The notes beneath the pieces were generated by a model that worked only from the letters and a program-made list of their open reading frames with translations, was not told where the DNA came from and made no database searches. Source: Fremontodendron californicum (taxonomy: Eukaryota; Streptophyta; Magnoliopsida; Malvales; Malvaceae). Taken from it: 64,000 nucleotides of DNA. How positions within the stretch are numbered: position 1 is the stretch's first letter; each line of letters starts with the position of its first letter. This document shows positions 34,542 through 45,597 of this stretch, in pieces. The position numbers were made by a program, and so were the translations under genes. Location of the stretch: assembly GCA_030761205.1 (NCBI GenBank), contig JAULJL010000034.1, positions 3,867,501 to 3,931,500 of the forward strand, read 5' to 3'.

Positions 34542-37500
34542 ATGGCAGCAAAATTCGAGATAGAGAAGTTCAGTGGGAGAAATTTCTCCTTGTGGAAATT
34601 GAAGATAAGAGCAATTTTGAGGAAGGATAATTGTCTAGAAGCAATTGAAAGTAGACCCACAGAAATGACTGATGAAAAGTGGAAAGAGAAGGATGACAAT
34701 GCTGTTGCCAATCTGCACCTAGCAATGGCGGATTCAGTTTTGTCAAGTGTTGCAGAGAAGAAGACTGCAAAGGAGATTTGGGATGTTCTAAACAAATTGT
34801 ACGAGGTGAAGTCACTTCACACCAGAATATTCTTGAAGAGGAAACTCTACACTCTTCGAATGAGTGAATCCACGTCGGTAACGGATCACATCAACACTCT
34901 GAATACGCTATTTGCTCAACTCACAGCATCAGATTTCAAAATAGCGGAAAATGAACGTGCGGAACTTCTACTTCAGAGTTTACCAGATTCGTATGATCAA
35001 CTCATCATCAACATCACAAATAACAATGTTAGTGACTCTCTTCACTTTGATGATGTTGCCGGTGCTATTCTTGAAGAAGAATCCAGGCGCAAGAATAAGG
35101 AGGAAAGGTCAGAAAATTCAAAGCAAGCAGAGGCTTTAACGGTGATGAGAGGCAGATCAACAGAACGTGGCTCCAGTGGGAGTCAGAATCATGGTAGATC
35201 AAAATCTCGAAGAAGGAAGAATCTTAAATGCTACAATTGTGGCATGAGAGGGCACTCGAAGAAGGAGTGTTGGCATATTAAGAAGGGTGGAGAAAAGAAT
35301 TCTGAAACATCAACCTCCCAAGGTTGTGTTGCAAGTACCTCAGATGATGGAGAAATCTTGTATAGTGAAGCAGCGACTAGTTCTAAAGGCGGAAAGAAAC
35401 TCAATGATGTCTGGATAATGGATTCAGGTGCGACATGGCACATGACTCCACACCGAGATTGGTTTTGCACTTATGAACCTATTTCGGAAGGATCTGTGTT
35501 CATGGGAAATGATCACGCCTTAGATATTGCTGGAGTCGGTACCGTCAGATTAAAAATGCATGATGGTACTGTTCGCAAAATTCAAGGGGTACGACATGTG
35601 AAGGGCTTAAAGAAGAACTTATTGTCAATTGGACAATTGGATGACCTCGGGTGCAAGATCCACACTGAATGTGGAATATTGAAAGTAGTGAAAGGAAACC
35701 TTGTGGTGATGAAAGCAGAGAAGATCACAAGCAATCTATACATGCTTTTGGGAGAGACGTTGCAAGAGGCAGATGCATCAGTTGCAGCAGCCAGCCAAGA
35801 AGAAACGACGATGATGTGGCATCGCAGATTAGGCCATATGTCAGAGCGAGGCTTGAAAGTCCTTGCAGAACGCAATCTCCTGCCCGGGCTCAAGATGGTC
35901 AATTTACCTTTCTGTGAGCACTGTGTGATAAGCAAGCAGCATAGATTGAAGTTTGCTAAAGTAACTACAAGAAGCAAACACATACTGGACTTAATCCATT
36001 CTGATGTGTGGGAGTCACCAGAAATATCCCTGGGTGGAGCAAAGTATTTTGTATCATTCATTGATGACTATTCCAGGAGATTATGGGTGTACCCAATCAA
36101 GAAGAAGTCAGATGTGTTTCCAGTATTCAAGGAGTTCAAAGCACAAGTAGAGCTTGAAACTGGGAAAAGAATCAAGTGCTTGAGGACAGACAATGGAGGA
36201 GAATATGTAGACGGTAACTTTCTAGCATTCTGTAAGAAATAGGGTATTATGAGACAATTCACGGTTGCACATACGCCTCAACAGAATGGTGTAGCAGAGC
36301 GGATGAACAGAACTCTCCTAGATAGAACAAGAGCCATGCTGAGAACAGCGGGATTGGCCAAATCTTTCTGGGCAGAAGCAGTCAAAACCACCTGTTATGT
36401 GATAAATCGATCACCATCAACGGCGATTGGTTTGAAGACGCCTATGGAGATGTGGAAAGGAAAGCCAGCTGATTATTCTTCTCTACATGTGTTTGGATGT
36501 CCTGTGTACGTGATGTACAACTCCCAAGAAAGAACAAAGCTGGATCCAAAATCCAGAAAATGTATATTCTTGGGTTATGCTGACGGTGTTAAGGGGTATC
36601 GCCTGTGGGATCCCACTGCCCGCAAGGTTGTTGTCAGCAGAGATGTAGTTTTTGCAGAAAATGAACTGCAAAGTGAGCAAACAAATGACAACACTTCAAA
36701 AGAGACTGCTACAATGCAGATGGATAGAAATTCTCAAGAAGATGATTCTTCTGAAGCAGAACCAGAGCATGAGGTACCAGAACCAGTTGAGTCCGAGGCT
36801 GTAGAAGTTCGACGGTCAACTCGTGAGAGAAGGCCTCCAAATTGGCACACGGAGTATGTTACGGAGAGCAATGTTGCATACTGTCTTTTAACAGAGGATG
36901 GAGAGCCATCAACTTTTCATGAAGCTACTAGTAGCCCAGATGCTTCTCTGTGGATGACAGCAATGCAGGAAGAAATTGAAGCTCTTCACAAGAACGAGAC
37001 ATGGGAACTGGTAGAATTACCACGTGGCAGAAAAGCCATTGGTAACAAATGGGTCTACAAGATCAAGCGGGATAGCAATGATCAAGTAGAACGATATCGT
37101 GCTAGATTGGTTGTAAAAGGATATGCTCAGAAAGAAGGTATTGACTTCAACGAGATATTTTCTCCAGTTGTCAGACTTACTACTATCAGAGTAGTGTTGG
37201 CTATGTGTGCTGCATTTGATTTACATCTTGAACAACTAGATGTAAAGACGGCTTTTCTACATGGAGAGCTTGAAGAAGAAATTTATATGCTCCAACCAGA
37301 AGGTTTTGTTGAAACAGGCAAAGAGAACTTGGTTTGCAGGTTGACCAAATCTCTGTACGGTCTAAAGCAGGCGCCCAGATGTTGGTACAAGAGATTTGAT
37401 TCTTTCATAATTAGCCTTGAATACAACAGACTGAGTTCAGACCATTGTACGTACTACAAGAGGTTTGATGATAATGATTTCATTATTTTGCTGTTGTATG

Positions 37501-38462
37501 TGGATGACATGTTGGTGGTAGGCCCCAACAAAGATCGAATCCAAGATTTGAAGGCACAGTTGGCTAGGGAGTTCGATATGAAGGACTTGGGACCCGCAAA
37601 CAAGATTTTAGGGATGCAAATTCACCGAGACAGAAAAGACAGGAAAATTTGGCTTTCTCAAAAGAATTATCTGAGGAAGGTCTTGCGACGCTTCAACATG
37701 CAAGACTGTAAGCCAATATCTACCCCACTTCCTGTCAATTGTAAATTATCCTCAGGTATGAGTCCTAGCAATGAAGCAGAGAGGATGGAAATGTCTCGAG
37801 TACCGTATGCATCAGCGGTGGGAAGCCTTATGTATGCTATGATATGTACAAGACCAGACATTGCACAAGCAGTGGGAGCGGTCAGTCGATTTATGGCAGA
37901 TCCTGGTAGAGAGCATTGGAATGTTGTTAAGAGGATCCTTAGATACATTAAAGGAACCTCAGATGTTGCATTATGTTTTGGAGGATCAGAACTTGTTGTC
38001 AGGGGTTATGTTGATTCAGATTTTGCAGGTGATCTTAATAAAAGGAAATCCACTACTGGCTATGTGTTCACACTCGCAGGAGGAGCGGTAAGCTGGTTAT
38101 CTAAGTTACAAACTGTTGTAGCTTTGTCTACTACAGAAGCTGAGTACATGGCAGCTACCCAAGCATGCAAGGAAGCAATATGGATACAAAGGTTAATGGA
38201 AGAACTCGGGCACAAGCAGCAGAAGATTATTGTGTATTGTGACAGTCAGAGTGCCTTGCACATTGCAAGGAATCCAGCCTTTCATTTCAGGACAAAGCAT
38301 ATAGGTATACAGTATCACTTTGTTCGAGAAGTAGTAGAAGAAGGAAGTGTGGATATGCAAAAGATTCACACCAAAGACAACCTAGCAGATGTTATGACAA
38401 AGCCAATCAACACTGACAAGTTTATTTGGTGTCGATCCTCCTATGGTCTATCAGAAACGTAA
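34542..38462 (+). pseudogene. Gag-pol polyprotein of Copia C, one in-frame stop
   Basis: Opens with MAAKFEIEKFSG and spans about 1306 codons in one phase. A TAG at 36240-36242 (codon 567) interrupts it in the integrase, shortly after the second catalytic Asp. Domains: gag with CCHC knuckle near 230 (CYNCGMRGHSKKEC), protease near 290 (IMDSGATWHM), integrase HHCC near 426 and DDE core (HSDVWE at 486, RTDNGGEY at 549, then PQQNGVAERMNRT beyond the stop), reverse transcriptase with QLDVKTAFLHG near 898 and YVDDM near 986, RNase H from about 1157 (YVDSDFAGDL, ALSTTEAEYMA). As it stands only gag, protease and part of integrase could be made from the first start. The stop may be post-insertional, or the copy may have been moved in trans. 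Confidence 0.94.
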
Positions 38463-38537
38463 GCAACATGGAATGGCAAGACAGAAAGAGTGGTGTGAAG
38501 ATATGATTGGTTTAATCAAATCTTCAAGTGGGAGAAT

Positions 38538-38880
38538 TGTTAGAACTTATATAAGAAAGTCCCACATCGGTGGGAGCAACGAAGGAGTTCCTCCTTGAAG
38601 GCTATATAAAGAGCCTTAAGGAGAAGTATTAAAACCATCCCAAGAATTATCTCTTCCTCTCTTGTATACTTTCTTATATTCTTTGTGAGGTTGTTCTCTC
38701 CTAGTATTTAGAGAGAGGTGTTGTAATATTTTCTCATAGTGAAATTCTTCTAGTCTTGCCCCGTGGTTTTTCCCTTTATTCATTGAGGGTTTTCCACGTT
38801 AAATTTTGTGTGTTCAGTTCCTATTTTCTCATCTCTTATTTTAGTTGTGAGACACTATTCCGTCACTCTGGTACCTAACA
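38538..38880 (+). repeat. 3' LTR of Copia C
   Basis: 343 bp, no differences from the 5' LTR seen. Its promoter points toward the second half of the CBF gene, whose first in-frame ATG (38884) lies four bases beyond the LTR end. Confidence 0.95.
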
Positions 38881-39328
38881 GAGATGGCGGCGCGTGCACA
38901 CGACGTGGCGGCGATAGCTCTGAGAGGAAGGTTAGCTTGTCTGAACTTCGCGGACTCTGCTTGGAGGCTTCCAGTACCAGCTTCTAGTGATCCAAAGGAC
39001 ATACAGAAGACGGCGGCAGAGGCGGCGGAGGCTTTTCAACCGGCTGAGCATTCAGATGGAAACACCGGAGATGATGCAAAGGGAGCAGAAAACACGGAAG
39101 TGGAGAAAATGACAGTGTCTGAAAATGGGTTTTATTTAGACGAGGAGGCGGTGTTTGGGACACAAAAGTTTTTAGCAAACATGGCGGCAGGGATGATGAT
39201 GTCTCCTCCTCGTTGTGGGTATGTTGGGGATGAACAACAATTTGGTGCTGCCGATGATTATGTATCTCTCTGGAGTTATTCTATTTAAATTACTTCAATT
39301 TCAGGCAATTCAAATATAAATACAAGGG

Positions 39329-39515
39329 TTTGTATTTGATGAATTGACAGTGTATAATTTCATACACTGTCAGTAAACAAAATGATGCCACCTCATTAAA
39401 AAATTTAAAAATAAAAATAAATTTATTTATTTTTAATGAGATGGCATCATCTTGTACACTGACAGTATATAAAGTTATAAACTATCAGTGTATCAAATAT
39501 TAATCTTAAATACAA
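39329..39515. mobile_element. Palindromic MITE, copy 4 of 4, 3' of CBF
   Basis: Left arm TTTGATGAATTGACAGTGTATA and right arm TATCAGTGTATCAAATATTAAT, with inner arms CATACACTGTCAGTAAAC and GTACACTGACAGTATATAAAG, form nested inverted repeats. The core ATGATGCCACCTCATTAAAA is itself mirrored by TTTTTAATGAGATGGCATCAT. It starts about 40 bases after the CBF stop codon and may lie in the 3' UTR. Best preserved copy of the family. Confidence 0.65.
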
Positions 39516-39519
39516 TACA

Positions 39520-41344
39520 TAGGAATATTATTATTAGTATATAGACGACATTAGTACTGTGGCTTCCTGTTAGAGTGTTGGCGGTTGCCTTATTATTGGT
39601 CCGTACTTCATTTTTTTGGGGTAAGTACGGATGGTCTTAGAAGGGAACAAAATTTGATTTGTATATGAATCACGAAGTTAATTAAGCTGATTTATAGAAT
39701 TATCTTTAAAAGATAATCTCTAATATATATGTGATTTGAATTTTAATAATTGTAAATTTTTTTCTTACACGACTTACTTTTTAAAAGAAAATTGATTTGT
39801 GAATGAGAGTTAAAGTTTTTCATAATAAAAGGAAAAAGAGTCAAAGTTAATAATTGTTGGGCAAAATTTGCCATGACATAAAGCAAAATTACGAACAAAT
39901 ATGTCAACGTTTTGACAAGTATCAGAGTTTGAGTTTCACTAGTAGTTTTACTTGGTAGGTGATTTGTAAGTATCACTGTTAATTTTCTTTGAAACCTGTG
40001 ATATGTCTTGACTTTGAACTGAAATAACATTCCTTCACCTAAAACTTTTTATACCAAAAAAAATAATTCTCAACATATATGTATATATGTTTGTAAATGT
40101 TTAATTAGTTGTGTTTATATGTCTTTTAATCAAGATTGTAATTCGAGGAAGCATTGTTCTATTCTAGTCCAGTTAGCATCATTTTTTTTTCTCTTCTTTT
40201 GATTGATCAACAAGGTAAGAATAACAAACAAGCTGTCTAGCTTGTAATTAGTTGGCACTAATTTGCAAGAATTTTCATTGGCAATGGTCTTTTAAGTTTT
40301 TTTTTTTAATTGAATTCAATGGCAAATTATAGGCATAATTTGGAGTGAGTTAGGTTTTTGACATTTGGGATGTCAATTTTTATTTTAAAAAAAAAAAAAA
40401 ACTTCCAAAGATGATTTGAAATTAGATGATATGGATTTTGCAGAGCTGAGCTGACATCAGTATGAACAAAAGACTTATGAATCTTCAAATATGGATAACG
40501 TGGGTCAACCAACTCATAAAAAAAAGTTTAAAAACCAACCTTGTTAATGTTATAACCAATGTTACTTGGACTTCTACATGTTAGACCCTTGATATTCTCA
40601 ATACAACATACATTTTTTTAATATGTGTTGAGCTCATAGTTACACAAAAATCAGATATAAAAAAAAATAAGTAAACACAATCGAAGACAAGTTTTCTCAA
40701 AGTACTCCGACATTTTTCTTTTCATACCTTCTAGTTATCAGAACTTTCAAAATTTTCATTAATTTAACTATCGAAACACATCACAAAACTCAAAATTTGA
40801 CATCCCTATGACGTATTTTGTGTATGCGGGTCAAACATAATATTTCTTTATCAGTCCCACAAACTCATCAGCTTCCCCGCCAAAAAGAACTTCCTACAGT
40901 TAATAATTTAGAAAGATTAATTAAGTGAGAACACGCTTTTAGAACAGTTACCAAGAGCCTTGTGCTGAAATAAGAAGGGGATGTTCAATTATTCCCTCCT
41001 GATTTAACCTTTGTGTGATGTGACAGCATAGCAGTGAAGCATCAAACTGGCCGTGTGTGTTAGCGAACCACACCAGAATGTTCGTAATAGGATTGCTGTA
41101 AATAGCCCGAGGCTTAGCGAACTTTCAATTCAAGCTTTGTTTATTCCGTTGCCAGCTTAGTCCGAGGCCCCAAGTATAATAAGGTTTAATTCAGATGGGC
41201 TTCCTAGTACGTCAGGGCCTTATCTCTTATTATTCTCCAGTATGTTTTTGAATCATATAGCTTTAGACTTTGAGTTGGCTTCAGTATTATATTACTCATT
41301 CTCTTTATTGTTTTTGAAATATCTATGCCCGACATCTGTGTACG
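39520..41344. other. Spacer with no recognised gene
   Basis: AT-rich sequence without supported coding on either strand. A less AT-rich patch at about 40880-41230 shows no frame or RNA structure that I can identify. Confidence 0.4.
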
Positions 41345-41620
41345 ACATATACCTGAATATAGATATGAGAATATAATCATTCAAAAACCCTCAAAATACT
41401 TTAAAATCTTAAAAAAAAAAAAATTAAACATATCTGTGTCGAACACATACCCATGTCCGACACACCCGAGTTCGACTCATATCTGAATATGGATATGAGA
41501 ATATAATCCTCTAAAAATCCTCAAAATACTTGAAAATCTTTAAAAAAAAATTAAACATATGTCGAACATATATCCGTGTCCGACACACCCGAGTTCGTGT
41601 CCGACACACCCGAGTTCGAG
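41345..41620. repeat. Tandem GTCCGACACACCCGAGTTCG repeat
   Basis: A unit of about 120 bases containing ATATCTGAATATGGATATGAGAATATAAT and TCCTCAAAATACTT is present twice in tandem. At 41575-41615 the short string GTCCGACACACCCGAGTTCG is repeated twice more. A related stretch lies in the PGAP3 gene's fourth intron (42525-42665). Confidence 0.6.
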
Positions 41621-42040
41621 TAACATAGTTTCATAGTATAGTTCAGGAAAATTCATTTGCAAAAACTCAGACAAAATAAATTCAATGTAAAAATGACAAG
41701 AATGCTTAAACATGCCTTCGTTCCTACATAAGACTGACTGATCAAGCAATGCAAGTAAAACATGCTACTTGGAATACATAAACACAACAATTTACATTGA
41801 GATTGTATTGTCTTTGTGAATATACCGATCACCACGAAAAAAAGAAAAACAAAGACGAAGAGCCTAAAAAATTGGACTTAAAATTACAGTGCTATATCCT
41901 TGCATTGCGAAAAAATATTCAACCATCAGCAAACACAGTACGAAAAGAGACTGGACATGTTTAAGCATTCTACAGAAAAACGCATAAACACGAGGAGCCA
42001 TCAATGTTTCATGCACAGGTTGGTGTCCAATGAAGAAATA

Positions 42041-44719
42041 TCACTTTATCTTCTTAAGGAGTGTCGAGGTCCTGAACTCGGCATCATCCCTGACAAAGCT
42101 CCAGCAAATGTAAGCAAGAGGGATATTAGCAGCATGCCAGAGAGCATGAGCATCCAAAAACCCCCTATAAGGTGGAAAGTCATATATTTCCAAGAGCACA
42201 GCAAGGCTTCCTCCCACATTAAACAGCCAGACCTTCCAGCGTGATGGATGGCTAGTTACACCTGCCCAAACTCCCCAAATGAGAAGTTGAGCTACACCCA
42301 TGGCCATACAAACTTTCATATTTAGACCTGCAAATAAATCTGAGTTGTCAGAAAAGATAACAAAATGAACCGATTATCGACTTATAATCACCAGTACTCT
42401 TAATTTGGAAAATAAATAAATATAGTTATGACGAAAAAGATAAAAAGATTGGCCAAAAGAGTATTTATGATCAAAGAATAACTCAGCACAAGAGATCGGC
42501 AATTCACAAAGAGACAGTAGAAAGTTATGTTACTCGGATTCGGATGTGAGTGTCAGGTATGTTTTCGATATATTCAATTTTTTCTAAGTTTTTTCCATGT
42601 ATTTGAAGGGTCATATCCCCATAGGCCATACCCATGTCCGAATATGCGTCAGACACAGGTACTTTAAGAAAAATGAAAAGTTGAAACAACATAGGTAGAA
42701 AGAAAGTTCAATTGGATACAAATAGTTGGTAGGCATTTAGGCAACGCAATTTTGAATTAGTCAGCACTTTGTTAAAAAAAGAATCAAACTGAATCAGCGC
42801 TTCCACAATTTTATTTTATGCATGGCCCAAGTCTAGAGGCTAGTTGAATATTGATGATCTTGTTGTGCGGATAGAGGTTAATAAAGAAAGAATTACCGTA
42901 ATCAAGCTTGTAGAAGTTCAGATACAAGATGTGTGTTGTCACAAATGCAATCAGTGGAGCAGCAATCATGACTCTTGAAGCTCCATCCCTCACATTAAAG
43001 GCTCGTATTATCGTTAGAATAGAACTGAACCCAATTAATGCAACAGCAGATGAATAATCTAGCTTCTCTGTCAACTCAACATCTCTACAGTTGATTAAGT
43101 TAGAGAACTCCGCACAAGATAAAACCAAAAAAAATATATATTATAAAATGATTAGAATTTATAAGAATACTCATCTCAAAGACAAACTATCTGATTATAT
43201 CTTATTTTGTTTTCAGAGAAATATTGGTTATTTAACCTCTCTTAAATTATGACTGACTCATCTACTTTATGGACATTGAAAATCATTGTTCACAGTGAGT
43301 TGAACTATACATGCTATGGTGAAAACATGGTCAAAATCTTTTCATTCAAATTACTGCCTTAAGGCATCATAAAAGGCTTACATTACTAAGAACCTGACAC
43401 AGGCTCTGGTGCAAGAAAATTTCTCCTAATTGATCAGGTGAAATTTATCCATTGTCAACTTTCTCTAAGTTGTGACATTCTTTTAAAGTTAGCCTAGTAC
43501 TACAATCAAATAGATGCTTAAAGATTACTGGTCCAAAGGAACATAAAGAGGACTACTTACCGACTGTGACAAACAGCACTCCAGAACCAGAAGTTCATTG
43601 CCAGGACGGCGTAGATGTGCCACAAGCCAGTAAATTCATAGTAAGTCCTTTTATCAGGCCTCAAAGGCAACTTATAATTCAGAAGGATAAAAAAGGAGAG
43701 CCAACCATGAAACTGTATCGCAAGGCTTAGTGCAGAGAAAGCTACAGCAGCGGGTTCCTGAAAACACCCGAATAAAACCATCACTAACAAGAACAACAAT
43801 CTAAAAAAACAACATAACAACGATACAAATGGTGATATACTAAGAACCTGGATCGCATAGACTCGTCGAAAAGGCCATTTTCCATGATATTTGACCGGTT
43901 TGTCACCGAGTTTCTGTCTCTGTTCCTCTCTAGCAATCATACAGTGGTACCGACAATCAGTGCGACAGTCCCAATGCTTCCATTTCTGATAAAGGGGCTC
44001 TTGTAAATACCATGGCCCATCAATTGGTTTCCCATCAGATGAGAATTTACAGTGTTGAAAGCATCTTTCCCCCACGCACCCACTTTTCTCACACTCCTCC
44101 AAACAAGCCCTAGCAAATGAACAAACCGCAGAAGAATAACCGCAACAACCTCATGAGAGTCACAATCAAGTTAAATTGCCGAGAAAGGATAAGGTCATCA
44201 AAATAACTCAAAAGAGAAATTAGAAATATTCTAAATATAGCAATTTCAAACACCATAAAAACTGTAATTAATGGTTCTATTATAAGAATATTCTTATTTT
44301 AAGTGCCACCACTTACAAAATTCAATCAAAGTAAAATTGAATTTAAACGGCATAAAACGTAGATTTTACATCTCAAAATCAATCCACCAATAACATTTCA
44401 TCCAATTTTTCTTCAAAAAGACGAAATTAAACAAAAAGGGTATCTCACTTTCTATCAAGCAGTACAAACATTTTCAAAAACAGAAGTAAAGAACTAAACT
44501 TTTTTTTTATTTATTGAAGCTGCGAATTTCTGTGCGAATAGAATTAAAAAAAAAAAAAAAAAAAAAAGAAAGAAAATATAGAGCGAAACGAGAGAATGAA
44601 ATCGAGTGAACTTACTTGTAAATCGGATCAGCATCACCTTCACTGGCGTCAAGTGAAGGTACGAGAAAGGAAAGAGCAAAAAAGAGCAGAATCAAATGGC
44701 AGGGAGCCATTTGATTCAT
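42041..44719 (-). CDS. PER1/PGAP3-like GPI-anchor remodelling factor, 345 aa, 5 exons
   Basis: Five exons join with consistent GT-AG phases: 44719-44616, 44109-43848, 43757-43561, 43084-42897 and 42327-42041, giving 1038 bases including the stop. The start MNQMAPCHLILL opens a signal peptide. The lumenal N-terminal part is Cys-rich (ACLEECEKSGCVGERC, HWDCRTDCRYHC), then a string of membrane segments follows (AVAFSALSLAIQFHGWL, TGLWHIYAVLAMNFWFWSAV, then CHSRD), and a C-terminal DAHALWHAANIP helix. These are hallmarks of the PER1/PGAP3 family (CREST membrane hydrolase group), which removes an acyl chain from the lipid of GPI anchors. The protein ends KKIK, a dilysine ER/Golgi retrieval-type signal. 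Length matches the plant family. All codons are open and no damage is seen: the only intact host gene here. Confidence 0.95.
42525..42665. repeat. Dispersed CGGATTCGG/GTCCGA repeat in PGAP3 intron 4
   Basis: The intron carries GTTACTCGGATTCGGATGTG and CCATACCCATGTCCGAATATG, similar to the block at 41345-41620. It appears to be an old copy of a dispersed plant repeat. It does not touch the splice sites. Confidence 0.45.
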
Positions 44720-45282
44720 GGCCAAAAAAAAAAGTCAACAGGGAAAAAAAATGATTCGTGGTTTTTTTTTTTTTTCTACAAAATAAAGGATTGCTGATTG
44801 AGGTACCAGAGATGACGTGGCGGACTCTGTCCCATGGAATCGAAAAGAGAGAAAGAGAGTTCGATTTTGAAGAACCGAGTTGAGCTGGTTACAACGAACT
44901 CAGTGGAGAAAGAAAGAAAGAGAAAGAGAAGGAGGAGAGATGTGAGTCAGTGTTGGGGAGAAAAAGAAAGAGAAGAGTCATCAAGTTGTGGGTTTTTTTT
45001 CTTATGGAGAATCGTGACCGTGAGACCAGAATCTCGTGAAGAGATGATCTCAGTAGCGATCCATCATATGACACCTGGATATCCGATGTTGTTTAATTTT
45101 ACCAAAATGACATCCGTTTTCATCCGTAACGACGCCTATGCCCCTCGCCGTTGACCATATTCGTACGGCGCCGTTTCATAACTGTTTTCCAAAGCAGTTT
45201 CTTCCACGTGAAAAACACGTGCTAGAACCGTTACTAGTTACTACCTTAACCAAATTCTCTCTCTTTTTCTTTTTTTCCTATT
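44720..45282. promoter_or_regulatory. Shared divergent promoter with twin G-boxes
   Basis: 563 bases separate the PGAP3 start (minus) from the ABC-transporter first exon (plus). Two CACGTG G-boxes lie at 45205-45210 and 45216-45221, 11 bases apart, near the plus-strand gene. ACGGCGCCGTTT is at about 45165. A CT-rich tract (45250-45275) directly precedes the plus-strand ATG, as in many plant 5' leaders. Confidence 0.55.
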
Positions 45283-45597
45283 ATGTCCATGGCCACTGTC
45301 TCCGCCTCTGTAACCGTGCCTCTCCTTCACCAACTCAACCCCACGCGCGAAAAGTCAAACTCAATCTCTCTCAAAATTCCCCCTCTCTACCAATCATGTC
45401 CTTTCCCGCCAATTTCACTCCCTGCAACGGCAAAATCCGGAAGATTGAAGAACATCTCGAGTTCAGTGTCTCCCACTTACGTTACCGGACCTCCGATCGT
45501 GAGAGAGTCCAACCCGAGTATAGACGAGTCGGAGCCGGATACCGTGAAAGCTGAGCCGCCGAACTTGCTAAGTCGGAGCAAGAGCGGATGTTCTTGA
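45283..45597 (+). pseudogene. First exon of an ABC transporter (ABCB28-like), truncated
   Basis: The frame starts MSMATVSASVTVPLL and encodes a Ser/Pro-rich, acid-poor N-terminus like a plastid transit peptide, followed by TYVTGPPIVRESNPSIDESE and an EPPNLL stretch. From memory this resembles the start of plastid-type half-size ABC transporters of the ABCB28 group; the call is supported by the nucleotide-binding-domain exon of the same type on the same strand at 51855-51971. Reading stops soon after EPPNLLSRSKS, where a repeat begins at about 45600, and no transmembrane domain was found downstream. Alternative: an unrelated plastid protein. Confidence 0.5.

Larger units (their letters stand above)
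33738..38880 (+). mobile_element. Copia LTR retrotransposon C inside the CBF gene, 5.1 kb
   Basis: Identical-looking 343-bp LTRs (33738-34080 and 38538-38880) flank one gag-pol frame. Ends are TGTTAGAAC...CCTAACA and the target duplication is GAGAT at 33733-33737 and 38881-38885. The primer site TGGTATCAGAGCC follows the left LTR by one base, and a purine tract AAGTGGGAGAAT ends at 38537. I compared the two LTRs line by line and found no difference. Protein motifs place it with Tnt1/Tork-like elements. A single TAG in the integrase region is the only break seen. Confidence 0.96.
33448..39288 (+). pseudogene. CBF/DREB1 transcription factor, split by a Copia insertion
   Basis: An intronless AP2/ERF gene of the CBF/DREB1 subgroup. 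The first part (33448-33737) holds the CBF signature PKKRAGRKKFRETRHP just before the AP2 domain (VFRGVRRRNSGKWVCEVREP). The second part (38886-39288) resumes at the AP2 helix (MAARAHDVAAIALRGR), followed by the DSAWRLP signature, an acidic tail and a C-terminal LWSY motif. Without the insertion the gene would have 230 codons, normal for the family. CBF proteins bind CRT/DRE sites (CCGAC core) and switch on cold-tolerance genes. The break falls between the third beta-strand and the helix, after TFPTAE, so the first fragment (116 codons including about 19 from the LTR) lacks half of the DNA-binding domain and the activation region. Loss of function is the expected outcome. Confidence 0.95.

Noticed and set aside
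12572..36242. Programmed amber readthrough as in some retroviruses, because both young Copia elements have a single TAG
   Set aside because: The stops are in unlike places (middle of gag in one, integrase in the other) and neither lies at a gag/pol border, so independent mutations are the simpler reading.
41540..41835. Minus-strand frames downstream of the PGAP3 gene
   Set aside because: One is made of repeated ELGCVGH units from a tandem repeat; both lie in the gene's 3' region without splice support.
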